Of a stretch of 64,000 nucleotides of DNA, positions 17,107-25,833 are shown one piece after another; position 1 is the stretch's first letter; each line of letters begins with the position of its first letter. Position numbers and translations under genes: made by a program. Below the pieces are notes generated by a model that made no database searches, was not told the DNA's origin, and saw only the letters and a program-made list of their open reading frames with translations. The stretch comes from Mycobacterium ahvazicum (lineage in GTDB: Bacteria > Actinomycetota > Actinomycetes > Mycobacteriales > Mycobacteriaceae), in assembly GCF_900176255.2 (NCBI RefSeq), contig NZ_FXEG02000003.1, positions 620,001 through 684,000 of the forward strand, in the 5' to 3' direction.

Positions 17107-18260
17107 CGTTTGACGCCGACGAGTTGGAGAACGGTGCCAGGGCGGCAACCGGTCTCGACGATTTCGGATCGCCTTACTACCGCGAGGGACTCGATCGCAT
17201 CGTCGACGCGCTGAACACCGAAGCCGACCTCAATGACATCGGCCAGGTCATCCAGCACGCGACCATCAGCAACGCGCTGATTCAGCGCCTCAAGGTCGAG
17301 GACACCTACCGGCGGCATCCCGAGATCGACGACGAGGTGGTGGACGGTCCGGTGTTCGTGATCGGCCTCCCCCGCACGGGCACCACGGCATTGAGCCAAC
17401 TGGTCGCCGCCGATCCGCAATTCCGGTCGCTGCGGACGTGGGAATCTCAGGCACCCACCCCGCCGCCGGAGTCCGCGACTCAGCACACCGATCCGCGAAT
17501 CGCGCAGACCGAGGCGAGCCTGAAGATGCTCGACGACATGTTCCCGTTGATGAAGACGATGCACAACTCCGAAGCGACGGCCGCGACCGAATGCCAGGAC
17601 CTGATGGGAATGAGCTTTCGTACCTTCCACTTTGACGGCGCGGTGCGCGCTCCGGGATATCTGTCGTGGCTGATGGACTGCGACATGCGCGAGACGTACA
17701 CCTTTCACCGGCGGGTGCTGCGGCTGTTGCAGTGGCACTGCCCGCCGACCCTGTGGCACCTCAAGACCCCGGTGCACATGTTCGCCCTCGACGCGCTCGT
17801 CGCGGCCTATCCGAACGCCAAATTCCTGTGGAGTCACCGCGATCCGGCCAGGGTGCTGGGTTCGGTGTGCAGCCTGATCCAGTACGTCCGCAGCTGGAGC
17901 AGCGACCGCAACGATCCGCACGAGCTGGGCGCCGAGCAACTCGACAGCTGGGTCGAAGCCATCCGGCGGGCCATGGATTTCCGTTGCCGGATGGGCTCGG
18001 ATGGTGGCCAGGACCGCTTCGCCGACATCTCCTTCGCCGATTTGCAAACCGATCCGGTGCGCACGTTGCAAGCCGGCTACGAACGCCTGGGGTTGAGCTT
18101 CACCGACGCCGCCTCGAACGCGGTCAGGCAATGGGCGCAAGGCCACAAACCCGGCTCTCGCGGCGCACACGACTATGACCTCGCCGAGTACGGCCTGACA
18201 TCGGAGGAGGTTCGCGAACGCTTCGCGGACTACCTCGCCGCCTACGATGCCACCGCCTGA
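17103..18260 (+). CDS. Sulfotransferase family protein
   Basis: 385 residues. The 5'-phosphosulfate-binding loop of PAPS-dependent sulfotransferases is clear: FVIGLPRTGTTALSQL near residue 82. A second PAPS contact region is KFLWSHRDPARVLGS, and the conserved HLKTPVH lies before it. This matches the large mycobacterial sulfotransferase subfamily (cytosolic, about 380 residues). The acceptor is not identifiable. It is the second gene of the DUF1214-sulfotransferase-TetR-SDR operon, overlapping DUF1214 by 4 bases and the TetR gene by 14. Confidence 0.9.
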   Translation: MTFDADELENGARAATGLDDFGSPYYREGLDRIVDALNTEADLNDIGQVIQHATISNALIQRLKVEDTYRRHPEIDDEVVDGPVFVIGLPRTGTTALSQLVAADPQFRSLRTWESQAPTPPPESATQHTDPRIAQTEASLKMLDDMFPLMKTMHNSEATAATECQDLMGMSFRTFHFDGAVRAPGYLSWLMDCDMRETYTFHRRVLRLLQWHCPPTLWHLKTPVHMFALDALVAAYPNAKFLWSHRDPARVLGSVCSLIQYVRSWSSDRNDPHELGAEQLDSWVEAIRRAMDFRCRMGSDGGQDRFADISFADLQTDPVRTLQAGYERLGLSFTDAASNAVRQWAQGHKPGSRGAHDYDLAEYGLTSEEVRERFADYLAAYDATA

Positions 18261-18915
18261 GGGCACGAGCGCTCCCCGGACGCGGCGCCGCGACAAGCTG
18301 GAGCCAGATCCGGCGGTGCGTCGCGAGATTTTGGCGGCCGCGTCGACGACCCTGCGTGAACAGGGGGTTCCCGGCTTGAGCGTCGCGGCGGTGCTGGATC
18401 GCGCCAATTTGAGTACCCGCGCCTTCTACCGGCATTTCGACTCGAAGGACGAACTGGTTGCCGCGGTGTTCCTGGATACCGCGCGCGCGGAGAGGCGGCG
18501 GCTGCAACGGCGAATGTCGGGCGCCGCCAACGAGATCGAAGCGGTCGCGGCCTGGATCGACGGTCGGCTCGACCTAGCGTTCGACGACAACGTCAAATCC
18601 GATTTGCGGCGGCTGTCGCTGGAAGCTCAATCGCAAACGTCGATCTCCCCCAGCCTGATTCAGCCCGCATACGCCGAAATGCTCAAGCCGCTCGGCGATG
18701 CGCTGCGGCGGGGCCTGCAGGCCGGGGTGTTCCACCACATCGACCCGGTCAACGACGCGGAGTTCATCCAGGGCGTGGTGTGGGCAAGCATCAACCGGCA
18801 GTGGCGAACCGGCGATTGCGACCGCATCGAGGTCCGCAACGACGCGCTCCGGTTCTGCCTGCGTGCGCTGGGCGTAGCGCTGGGTGCGATCAATCAGATC
18901 TGTTCACAAGACTGA
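18247..18915 (+). CDS. TetR family transcriptional regulator
   Basis: 222 residues. N-terminal helix-turn-helix at about 25-70: EILAAASTTLREQG, then VAAVLDRANLSTRAFYRHFDSKDELVAAVF, the standard TetR recognition-helix pattern. The C-terminal ligand domain is not diagnostic. The gene lies inside the operon and overlaps the sulfotransferase by 14 bases, so it probably regulates its own operon, perhaps through the inverted repeat ahead of the first gene. Confidence 0.92.
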   Translation: MPPPEGTSAPRTRRRDKLEPDPAVRREILAAASTTLREQGVPGLSVAAVLDRANLSTRAFYRHFDSKDELVAAVFLDTARAERRRLQRRMSGAANEIEAVAAWIDGRLDLAFDDNVKSDLRRLSLEAQSQTSISPSLIQPAYAEMLKPLGDALRRGLQAGVFHHIDPVNDAEFIQGVVWASINRQWRTGDCDRIEVRNDALRFCLRALGVALGAINQICSQD

Positions 18916-18929
18916 CCGAGGGAGTATCG

Positions 18930-19733
18930 ATGGACCTGGGTTTTGCCGAATCGACGGCGGTGGTGACCGGCGGCAGCAAGGGAATGGGCCTGGCCATCGC
19001 CGAAACCCTTGCGGCCGAAGGCGCCAGCGTGGCGGTGATGGCACGGAGCCGAGAAGCGCTCGATGCCGCCGTGGAATCACTTCTGAAAGCCGGCGCGCCC
19101 GACGCCGTGGGAATCAGCGTGGACATGGGTGACGCCGAATCCATCGCCGATGGTTTCGCCGCCGTGTCCCAACGCTGGGGCCGCCTCAACTCTCTGGTGC
19201 ACACGATCGGGCCGGGCGACGGCTACTTCGAGCAGATGGACGACACACAATGGGACGAGGCGTTCGCGCTGGGAACGATGTCGGCCGTGCGGTCGATTCG
19301 CGCGTCGTTGCCGCTGCTGCGCGCGGCGGACTGGGCCCGCATCGTGACGCTGTCCGCACACTCCATTCAACGACAGAACCCGCGCATCGTCGCCTACACC
19401 GCATCCAAGGCGGCGTTGGCCAGTGTCACCAAGAATCTTTCCAAAAGCCTTGCCGCCGATGGCATCTTGGTCAACTGCGTGTGCCCGGGGACCATCGTGA
19501 CCGCCAGCTTCACCGAAAACCTGAAGGACATCCTGGCGGCCGACGGCCTGGACGCCACCGACCCGGTGGACGTCATGACCTGGATCGACAACCACTTTCA
19601 TCAACCCTGTGACCTTGGTCGCGCCGGGCTTCCCGAGGAGGTCGCATCCATCACCGCCTACCTGGCGTCCCGGCGCAACGGCTACGTCACCGGGGCGACG
19701 GTGAATGTGGACGGCGGATCCGACTTCATCTAG
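18930..19733 (+). CDS. Short-chain dehydrogenase/reductase (SDR)
   Basis: 267 residues, GAGGGAG ribosome-binding site before ATG 18930. NAD(P)-binding TGGSKGMG near residue 13, the catalytic Ser-Tyr-Lys seen as LSAHS, then YTASKAAL, and the usual C-terminal NVDGGSDFI. The Asn before the active site lies in the segment after GPGDGYF. Classical SDR oxidoreductase, substrate unknown. Last gene of the operon; its stop is one base from that of cobN on the other strand. Confidence 0.92.
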   Translation: MDLGFAESTAVVTGGSKGMGLAIAETLAAEGASVAVMARSREALDAAVESLLKAGAPDAVGISVDMGDAESIADGFAAVSQRWGRLNSLVHTIGPGDGYFEQMDDTQWDEAFALGTMSAVRSIRASLPLLRAADWARIVTLSAHSIQRQNPRIVAYTASKAALASVTKNLSKSLAADGILVNCVCPGTIVTASFTENLKDILAADGLDATDPVDVMTWIDNHFHQPCDLGRAGLPEEVASITAYLASRRNGYVTGATVNVDGGSDFI

Positions 19734-19734
19734 G

Positions 19735-22700
19735 TCAGCCTTCGAGATCACCTTCGGCTTCCAGCAGCGCCTGGCGCAGCCCGTCCAGGGTTTCCGGTTG
19801 CGGCTGCTCCCACATCCCGCGCCCGGCGGCCTCGAGCAGTCGTTCCGCCATGCCGTGCAACGCCCACGGGTTGGATTCCGTCATGAACTTGCGGTTCTCC
19901 GGATCCAGCACGTACCGCTCGGTGAGCTGTTCGTACATCCAGTCCGCCATCACCCCGGCGGTGGCGTCGTAGCCGAAGAGGTAGTCGACGGTGGCCGCCA
20001 TCTCGAATGCGCCCTTATAGCCGTGCCGGCGCATCGCGGCCATCCAGCGCGGATTGACCACCCGGGCCCGAAACACCCGCGTGGTCTCCTCGGACAGCGT
20101 GCGGGTGCGGATCGCGTCGGGTCGGGTGTTGTCGCCGATGTAGGCGGCCGGCGCCTTGCCGGTCAGCGCTCGCACCGTGGCGACCATGCCGCCGTGGTAT
20201 TGGAAGTAGTCGTCCGAGTCGGCGATGTCGTGCTCACGGGTATCGGTGTTCTTGGCGGCCACGGCAATTCGCCGATACTGGCGGTTCATGTCGTCGACCG
20301 CCTCGCGACCGTCGAGGTCGCGTCCGTAGGCGAAACCACCCCAGGCCGTGTACACCTGGGCGAGGTCAGCGTCGTCGCGCCAGTTCCGGCTGTCGATCAG
20401 CTGCAGCAGCCCCGCGCCGTACGTACCCGGTTTAGAACCGAAAATTCTTGTGGTGGAACGCCGTTGGTCGCCATGCTGGGCCAGATCGGCCTGCGCGTGC
20501 GCGCGGACAAAATTAGCGTCGGCGGGCTCGTCGAGTTCGGCGACCAAGCGCACCGCGTCGTCAAGCATCGTCACGACATGCGGGAACGCGTCGCGGAAGA
20601 ATCCCGAGATGCGGACGGTTACGTCAATTCGCGGGCGGCCCAGCTCAGTCGGCGAAATCGCAGTCAATCCGACCACGCGGCGCGACGCGTCGTCCCACAC
20701 CGGCCGAACACCGAGCAGCGCAAGGACTTCGGCGATGTCGTCACCGGCGGTGCGCATAGCGGAAGTGCCCCACACCGACAGCCCGACCGATTGCGGCCAC
20801 TCCCCGTGGTCGTTGCGATACCGGTCCAGCAGTGAATCGGCAAGCGCGACACCGGCTTCCCAGGCCAGCCGCGACGGTACCGCCTTGGGGTCGACGGAGT
20901 AGAAGTTGCGGCCGGTGGGCAGCACATTGACCAGGCCACGCAACGGTGACCCCGAAGGTCCTGCCGGTATGAACCGGCCGTCGAGCGCCCGCAGCACCTG
21001 GTCGATCTCCGATGCGGTACCGGCCAGCCGGGGCACTACCTCGGTGGCCGCGAATCGCAGCACCGTGGCGACCTCGGCGTTGTCCGTGATCGTGTCGGCG
21101 GTGTCCGGGTCCCAGCCGCTGGCTTGCAGCGATGCGACCAATTCGCGAGCAACCGCCTCGGTTTGATCGACCGTCGTCCGCTCGTCGGTGCCGTCTTCGG
21201 CGAGACCGAGCGCTTGCCGCAGACCGGGGATGGCCTGCTCGCCGCCGAACAGCTGGCGAGCCCGAAGAATGGCGAGGACGAGGTCGAGTTCTGCTTCCCC
21301 CGTGGGCTTTTGCCCGAGGATGTGCAGCCCGTCGCGGATCTGGACATCCTTGATCTCGCACAGCCAGCCGTCGACGTGCAGCAGCATGTCGTCGAACGAG
21401 TCTTCTTCGGGCCGCTCAGTCAGGCCCAGATCGTGGTCCATCTTGGCAGCGCGGATCAGCGTCCAGATCTGCTGGCGGATGGCGGGCAGCTTGCCGGGAT
21501 CCAGGGCGGCGACATTGGCGTGCTCGTCGAGCAGTTGCTCCAAACGCGCGATGTCGCCGTAACTTTCGGCACGGGCCATCGGCGGGATCAGATGGTCGAC
21601 GAGTACCGCGTGCGCCCGGCGCTTGGCCTGAGTGCCCTCGCCGGGATCGTTGACGAGGAACGGGTAGATCAGCGGCAGGTCGCCCAGTGCGGCGTCGGAT
21701 CCGCAGGCCGCCGACATGCCCAGCGTCTTGCCCGGAAGCCACTCCAGGTTTCCGTGCTTGCCCAGGTGCACCACCGCGTGCGATCCGAATCCGGCGTCGA
21801 GCCAGTGATAGGCGGCCAGATAGTGGTGGCTCGGTGGCAGATCGGGATCGTGATAGATGGCAACCGGGTTCTCGCCGAACCCGCGCGGCGGCTGCACCAG
21901 TAATACCAGGTTGTCGGATTGCATTGCGGCGATGACGATCTCGCCGTCGGGATCGTGGGTGCGATCGACGAACAGCTCCCCGGGTGCGGGGCCCCAATGG
22001 GTCTCGACGGCCTCGCGGAAGTCGTCGGGCAGGGTGGCGAACCAGGCGCGGTAGTCCGCGGCGGACACCCTGACCGGGTTGCCGGCCAGTTTCTCCTCGG
22101 TGAGCCAGTCGGGGTCCTGCCCGCCGCGTTCGATCAGCGCGTGGACCAGCGCGTCCCCGTCGTTGGCGTCGATGCCGGGCAGATCCCCGACCCGATAGCC
22201 GCGCTCGCGCATCGCCTGTACCAGCGCCACCGCACTGGCCGGGGTGTCCAGTCCCACCGCGTTGCCGATGCGGGCGTGCTTGGTGGGATACGCCGAGAAC
22301 ACCAGGGCCACCCGCTTGTCGGCGGGGGCGATGTGTCGCAGCAGCGCGTGCCGGATGGCCAGGCCGGCGACCCGCGCGCAGCGTTCGGCGTCGGCCTCAT
22401 AGGAGATCAGCCCGTCGTCGTCGATCTCTTTGAACGAGAACGGGACGGTGATGATGCGCCCGTCGAACTCGGGCACCGCCACCTGGGTGGCTACATCCAG
22501 CGGGGACAGGCCGTCGTCGTTCTCGTCCCACTGATCCCGCGAGCTCGTCAGGCACAGCCCCTGCAAGATCGGAATGTCCAGGGCGGCAAGGTGTTCGACG
22601 TTCCAGCTGTCGTCGTCCCCACCGGCCGACGCGGCCGCGGGCCGCAGTCCCCCGGCGGCCAGCACCGTGACCACCATCGCGTCGGCGTCACCGAGCCGTT

Positions 22701-23310
22701 GCAGCAGCTCGGGCTCGGCGGTGCGCAGCGACGCGCAGTAGACCGGCAGCGGTCGTCCGCCGGCGTCTTCGATTGCCGTGCAAAGCGATTCGATGTAGGC
22801 GGTGTTGCCGGCCAGGTGTTGCGCGCGGTAGTACAACACCGCGATGGTGGGGCCCGCCGTCTGCCGGGCCGCAAGCCGCTCGAGTTCCCCCCAGGTCGGG
22901 GTCACCACCGGCTCGGTGAAGCCGACGCCCGTCATCAGCACGGTGTCGGACAGGAAGGCGTGCAGCTGGCGCAGGTTCTCCACGCCACCGTGGGCCAGGT
23001 AGATGTGCGCCTGCACCGCGATTCCGGCGGCCAGGGTGGACAGTCCGGTCAACTCGGCGTCGGCGGCCTGCTCGCCGCTGACCAGGAGCGTCGGAATGCC
23101 ACTCGCGAGCACGGTGTCGATGCCGCTTTGCCAGGCGCGGTAGCCGCCGAGGATCCGGACCACCACGATCTCGGCGTCGGCCAAAAGGTCGGGCAGCTCT
23201 TCGTCGGACAGCCGCGCGGGGTTGGCCCACCGATAGTTTTTCCCGCTGGAACGGGCGCTGATCAGGTCGGTGTCGGATGTCGACAGCAGGACGATCGTCG
23301 GCTCAGCCAC
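19735..23310 (-). CDS. cobN: Cobaltochelatase subunit CobN
   Basis: 1191 residues, full length for the family (the M. tuberculosis protein is similar). Large ATP-dependent cobaltochelatase subunit that inserts cobalt into hydrogenobyrinate a,c-diamide in aerobic cobalamin synthesis. Recognisable blocks include ILGGYRAWQSG near the N-terminus, VLYYRAQHLAGNTAYIESL, VFSAYPTKHARIGNAVGLDTPAS, VVHLGKHGNLEWLPGKTLG (histidine-rich metal-site region), YGDIARLEQLLDEH, and the C-terminal YKGAFEMAATVDYLFGYDATAG. It is convergent with the SDR and transcribed away from the adapter artefact about 80 bases upstream. Its own promoter may be incomplete because of that join. Confidence 0.96.
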   Translation of the reverse strand: MAEPTIVLLSTSDTDLISARSSGKNYRWANPARLSDEELPDLLADAEIVVVRILGGYRAWQSGIDTVLASGIPTLLVSGEQAADAELTGLSTLAAGIAVQAHIYLAHGGVENLRQLHAFLSDTVLMTGVGFTEPVVTPTWGELERLAARQTAGPTIAVLYYRAQHLAGNTAYIESLCTAIEDAGGRPLPVYCASLRTAEPELLQRLGDADAMVVTVLAAGGLRPAAASAGGDDDSWNVEHLAALDIPILQGLCLTSSRDQWDENDDGLSPLDVATQVAVPEFDGRIITVPFSFKEIDDDGLISYEADAERCARVAGLAIRHALLRHIAPADKRVALVFSAYPTKHARIGNAVGLDTPASAVALVQAMRERGYRVGDLPGIDANDGDALVHALIERGGQDPDWLTEEKLAGNPVRVSAADYRAWFATLPDDFREAVETHWGPAPGELFVDRTHDPDGEIVIAAMQSDNLVLLVQPPRGFGENPVAIYHDPDLPPSHHYLAAYHWLDAGFGSHAVVHLGKHGNLEWLPGKTLGMSAACGSDAALGDLPLIYPFLVNDPGEGTQAKRRAHAVLVDHLIPPMARAESYGDIARLEQLLDEHANVAALDPGKLPAIRQQIWTLIRAAKMDHDLGLTERPEEDSFDDMLLHVDGWLCEIKDVQIRDGLHILGQKPTGEAELDLVLAILRARQLFGGEQAIPGLRQALGLAEDGTDERTTVDQTEAVARELVASLQASGWDPDTADTITDNAEVATVLRFAATEVVPRLAGTASEIDQVLRALDGRFIPAGPSGSPLRGLVNVLPTGRNFYSVDPKAVPSRLAWEAGVALADSLLDRYRNDHGEWPQSVGLSVWGTSAMRTAGDDIAEVLALLGVRPVWDDASRRVVGLTAISPTELGRPRIDVTVRISGFFRDAFPHVVTMLDDAVRLVAELDEPADANFVRAHAQADLAQHGDQRRSTTRIFGSKPGTYGAGLLQLIDSRNWRDDADLAQVYTAWGGFAYGRDLDGREAVDDMNRQYRRIAVAAKNTDTREHDIADSDDYFQYHGGMVATVRALTGKAPAAYIGDNTRPDAIRTRTLSEETTRVFRARVVNPRWMAAMRRHGYKGAFEMAATVDYLFGYDATAGVMADWMYEQLTERYVLDPENRKFMTESNPWALHGMAERLLEAAGRGMWEQPQPETLDGLRQALLEAEGDLEG

Positions 23311-23393
23311 CCATCATTCGTACCGTAACGCGACCGGTGGGCGGACGGCGCCCGCTCAGATCCCGGTGCAGATGCTGATGAAACGGATGGGAA

Positions 23394-23469
23394 GTCTCTT
23401 ATACACATCTCCGAGCCCACGAGACGCTACGCTATCTCGTATGCCGTCTTCTGCTTGAAAAAAAAAAAT
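23394..23469. other. Illumina Nextera adapter read-through (assembly artefact)
   Basis: 23394-23425 is the transposase mosaic end plus the read-2 side of a Nextera adapter (GTCTCTTATACACATCTCCG, then AGCCCACGAGAC). An 8-base index, GCTACGCT, occupies 23426-23433; I recall this as the i7 index N709. The P7 flow-cell sequence (ATCTCGTATGCCGTCTTCTG, then CTTG) fills 23434-23457 and is followed by a run of A. This is not biological sequence. Open frames crossing it give the well-known contaminant peptides FFFQAEDGIRD and YTSPSPRD. No gene should be called through it. Confidence 0.98.
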
Positions 23470-23663
23470 AACAAAAACCCGTAAGACGTTTGCCGTCGAT
23501 CTTGCGCGGCGGCGACGACGCACGTGTTGGTTGGCGCGTCGTAGACGGTCCCTTCGCCACATTGGGCTGCTCGACTAATTGCCGGCGACATCGCGGTCGC
23601 GGCGACGGCGAGCGCGAAAGCGGGCGGGAGGGTGAGTGCCAAGCGATTCGCTATCCCGAACAT
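23470..23663 (-). pseudogene. Small secreted protein, 3' end lost at the adapter join
   Basis: The start ATG 23663 has a GGAGAG ribosome-binding site. The N-terminus is a clear Sec signal peptide (basic MFGIANR, hydrophobic LALTLPPAFALAVAATA, cleavage likely after ISRA). The mature part begins AQCGEGTVYDAPTNTC with two cysteines. After about 60 residues (RRQTSYG) the frame runs into adapter sequence, so the C-terminus is unknown and the true extent of genomic sequence left of 23490 is uncertain. It looks like a short exported cysteine-containing mycobacterial protein of unknown role. The gene may be intact in the real genome. Confidence 0.7.
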
Positions 23664-23743
23664 CACAGCTCTCCGTGCGTACCGATTCCCCCTCAGCAAA
23701 CATTGCCACAAATGCCGCCGGAACGCGCGTGTTCATACCGTTT

Positions 23744-24382
23744 TCAATGGAGTACCGCCGCGATCCGTGCGGCGACTTCGCTCGCGACGTCAGCCTGCTC
23801 GGCAGCGTGATAGCGGTCGGCAGCCGGGTCGTACTCCGCTCCGGCGATCGACCCGTGATCGGCCGCCAACTCCACCAGCTGCACCGGCCACCCGACGGCT
23901 TCGAGCCGGCTGGCGAAGCCTCGGCTGGCGGTCACCGGAATCACATCGTCGGCCAGGCCGTGCAGCAGGGTGAACGGCGGACCGGCCGGGCCGGGACTGA
24001 GCCCATCGCCCGGGATGCGACCCGTGATCGGGTCGGGGACGGTGAAAGCGCCTGCCAGACAAACGGTATGGGTCAGCGGGACATCCCCGCGAGTCAGGCT
24101 CAGACCCGCCGCGGCGAGGCCGCCCATCGACCACCCGACCAGCACGAAGCCGTCGCTGCGCTGCCGCATGAACTCGACCGATCCCAGCAAGTCCGCGCGG
24201 CCGCCGTCGTGGGAATGCGAATCCCAGTCGGCCACCACGACGTAAGCGCCGCACTCGGCCAGCAAGCGGGCCAGCGGCCGGACGACAGTGCGGGCATTGG
24301 CCTGCATGCCGTGCCATACGAGAACGGCCGGCTGAGTCCGATCACCGAAGACATCGGCCAAGCGTCCTGGGGCGTACTCCAT
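23744..24382 (-). CDS. Alpha/beta hydrolase
   Basis: 212 residues from ATG 24382 (MEYAPGRLADVFGD); an in-frame GTG at 24394 would add four residues. Small alpha/beta hydrolase: oxyanion-side VWHGMQANART, nucleophile elbow LVGWSMGGLAAAG, acidic residue in LHGLADDVIPV, and His in ELAADHGSIAG. It is probably a cytosolic esterase or lipase-like enzyme. No signal peptide is seen and the substrate is unknown. It lies 80 bases upstream of the truncated secreted-protein gene on the same strand. Confidence 0.82.
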   Translation of the reverse strand: MEYAPGRLADVFGDRTQPAVLVWHGMQANARTVVRPLARLLAECGAYVVVADWDSHSHDGGRADLLGSVEFMRQRSDGFVLVGWSMGGLAAAGLSLTRGDVPLTHTVCLAGAFTVPDPITGRIPGDGLSPGPAGPPFTLLHGLADDVIPVTASRGFASRLEAVGWPVQLVELAADHGSIAGAEYDPAADRYHAAEQADVASEVAARIAAVLH

Positions 24383-24682
24383 CGTCTGCACCACAGGAGG
24401 GTGCCCACCGCTACCCGTGGCAATCTTTTGTCGGTGGACGTCTGTCCTGCGTCAAGAAGTTGGCAGGGTTCTAGGTGGAGGTAGGCCTGTTTGGGGGTGC
24501 GGTCTGATGTGTCGTAGACGATCCGGAAGTCTTGGATTTCCATGTCGAGGGCGTCGCCATCGAAGAGGGTCCGGATGTTTGTTCGCCGCGACCGAACCGT
24601 GTAAACAACCTTTCAGTCACGCCGCAGTTATCCACAACATGCGACCCTGCCAAAAAGTCTGAGTCAGTAGACTCGGGTATAC
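24383..24682. other. Intergenic, no gene supported
   Basis: An open frame on the minus strand (starting [19 protein letters not shown] at 24543) runs into the hydrolase gene in another frame. I recognise no family in it, and it may be a relic. No RNA gene or terminator was identified. Confidence 0.4.
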
Positions 24683-24698
24683 TCGAACGTATGTTCGA
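24683..24698 (+). promoter_or_regulatory. LexA-binding SOS box
   Basis: TCGAACGTATGTTCGA is a perfect match to the mycobacterial SOS box TCGAAC-N4-GTTCGA. It overlaps the start codon of the 13E12 gene (ATG at 24691), with TATACT just upstream as a -10. LexA should repress this promoter and DNA damage should induce it. 13E12-family genes in the LexA regulon are known in M. tuberculosis. Confidence 0.9.
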
Positions 24699-25808
24699 TG
24701 GATTGCAGGGTGCGGAAGAGTTAATGCGCGCCGACGACGCGACCGTGGTCGCGGCAATCGCGGAGTGGACGCGGGCCGAAGCCGCCGCTTCCTCGCGCCG
24801 GCTGGCGGCCATCGCCGAACTGGTGCGCCGCCGCGCGGTGGGTCCCGTCGACCATGCCATGTGGTCATGTGACAACTGGGATGCGATGGCCGCCGAAGTC
24901 TCTGCTGCACAAGGCATCAGTCATTCCATGGCGTCCGGTCAGATGCATCAGGCCGTGGCATTGCGCGACCGGCTACCAGAAGTAGCAGCTCTCTTCTATG
25001 ACGGCGCCATCAGCGCTCGGCTGGTCGTGGCCATCGTGTGGCACACGGAATTGATCAAGGACCCGGACACGCTGCGGCTGGTCGATACGGCACTGGCCAA
25101 GAGCGCGGCCCGATATGGGCCGCTGTCGGTGAACAAGACGGCGCAGGCCATCGACGCGATAGTCGACCGCTATGACCCCGGTGCACTGCGCAGGACCGGA
25201 GCGGCCGCGCGCAGCCGGGACTTGGTGGTCGACCTTGCCAATGACGAGTCGGGAACCGCCGCGGTGTGGGGCCGGCTGTACTCCACCGACGCCGCGGCTT
25301 TGGATCGACGGCTCCGGCAAATGGCCCACGATGTCTGCGACGACGACCCGCGGACCCTCGCCCAGCGCCGCGCCGACGCGTTGGGCGCGCTCGCCGCGGG
25401 AGCAGAGCGACTCAGCTGTGGCTGCGACAACGCCGAATGCGCGGCCCGCCTACAGTACGACGAGCGCGCGACGGGTGTCGTCATCCATGTCGTCACCGAG
25501 CCGTCGGCGCTGCAGAGTGCGCCCGCACCCTCAGGCGCCAACCGGCCATCCGCGTTGATCACCGGTGGCGGAACGGTTCCCGCGCCACGGCTCGCCGAGC
25601 TGATTCAGGATGGTGCGAAGGTGCGGCCACTGCGTCATCCCGGCGACGACCATGCGGGCGAGCCGAGTTATCGTCCGTCGGCGGCGCTCGAAGCATTTGT
25701 GCGATGCCGCGATTTGACCTGTCGATTTCCCAATTGCGATCGTCCCGCCGAGATCTGCGACATCGACCATACGATCCCCTATCCGTTCGGCCCCACGCAT
25801 CCGTCGAA
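24691..25808 (+). pseudogene. REP13E12-family HNH endonuclease (DUF222), 5' part, split by the integrated element
   Basis: Starts [16 protein letters not shown] directly on the SOS box. DUF222 helical region at about 1-300, then the beginning of the HNH motif: [25 protein letters not shown]. The native frame is interrupted after codon position 2 of the Asn in THPSN, and reading continues to a TAA at 25822 inside the element. The missing HNH half ([14 protein letters not shown]) is 21.5 kb away at 47349. Joining 25808 to 47349 gives an uninterrupted 483-codon gene. The truncated product would lack the second half of the HNH site and is presumably inactive. Confidence 0.93.
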
Positions 25809-25833
25809 GGTTAGATGCTGCTAATATACCCCC
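25801..25833. other. Left attachment site (attL)
   Basis: Host 13E12 sequence ends at the AA of 25807-25808, and unrelated sequence follows up to the integrase ATG. Against the right junction, the only aligned identities near the crossover are AA and, further in, ATGC. A very short shared core is usual for serine integrases, and the crossover dinucleotide is most simply AA. Confidence 0.65.

Noticed and set aside
23356..23711. Small proteins ending or containing FFFQAEDGIRDS and FFFKQKTAYEI
   Set aside because: They are translations of the Nextera adapter and poly-A tract, known database contaminants.
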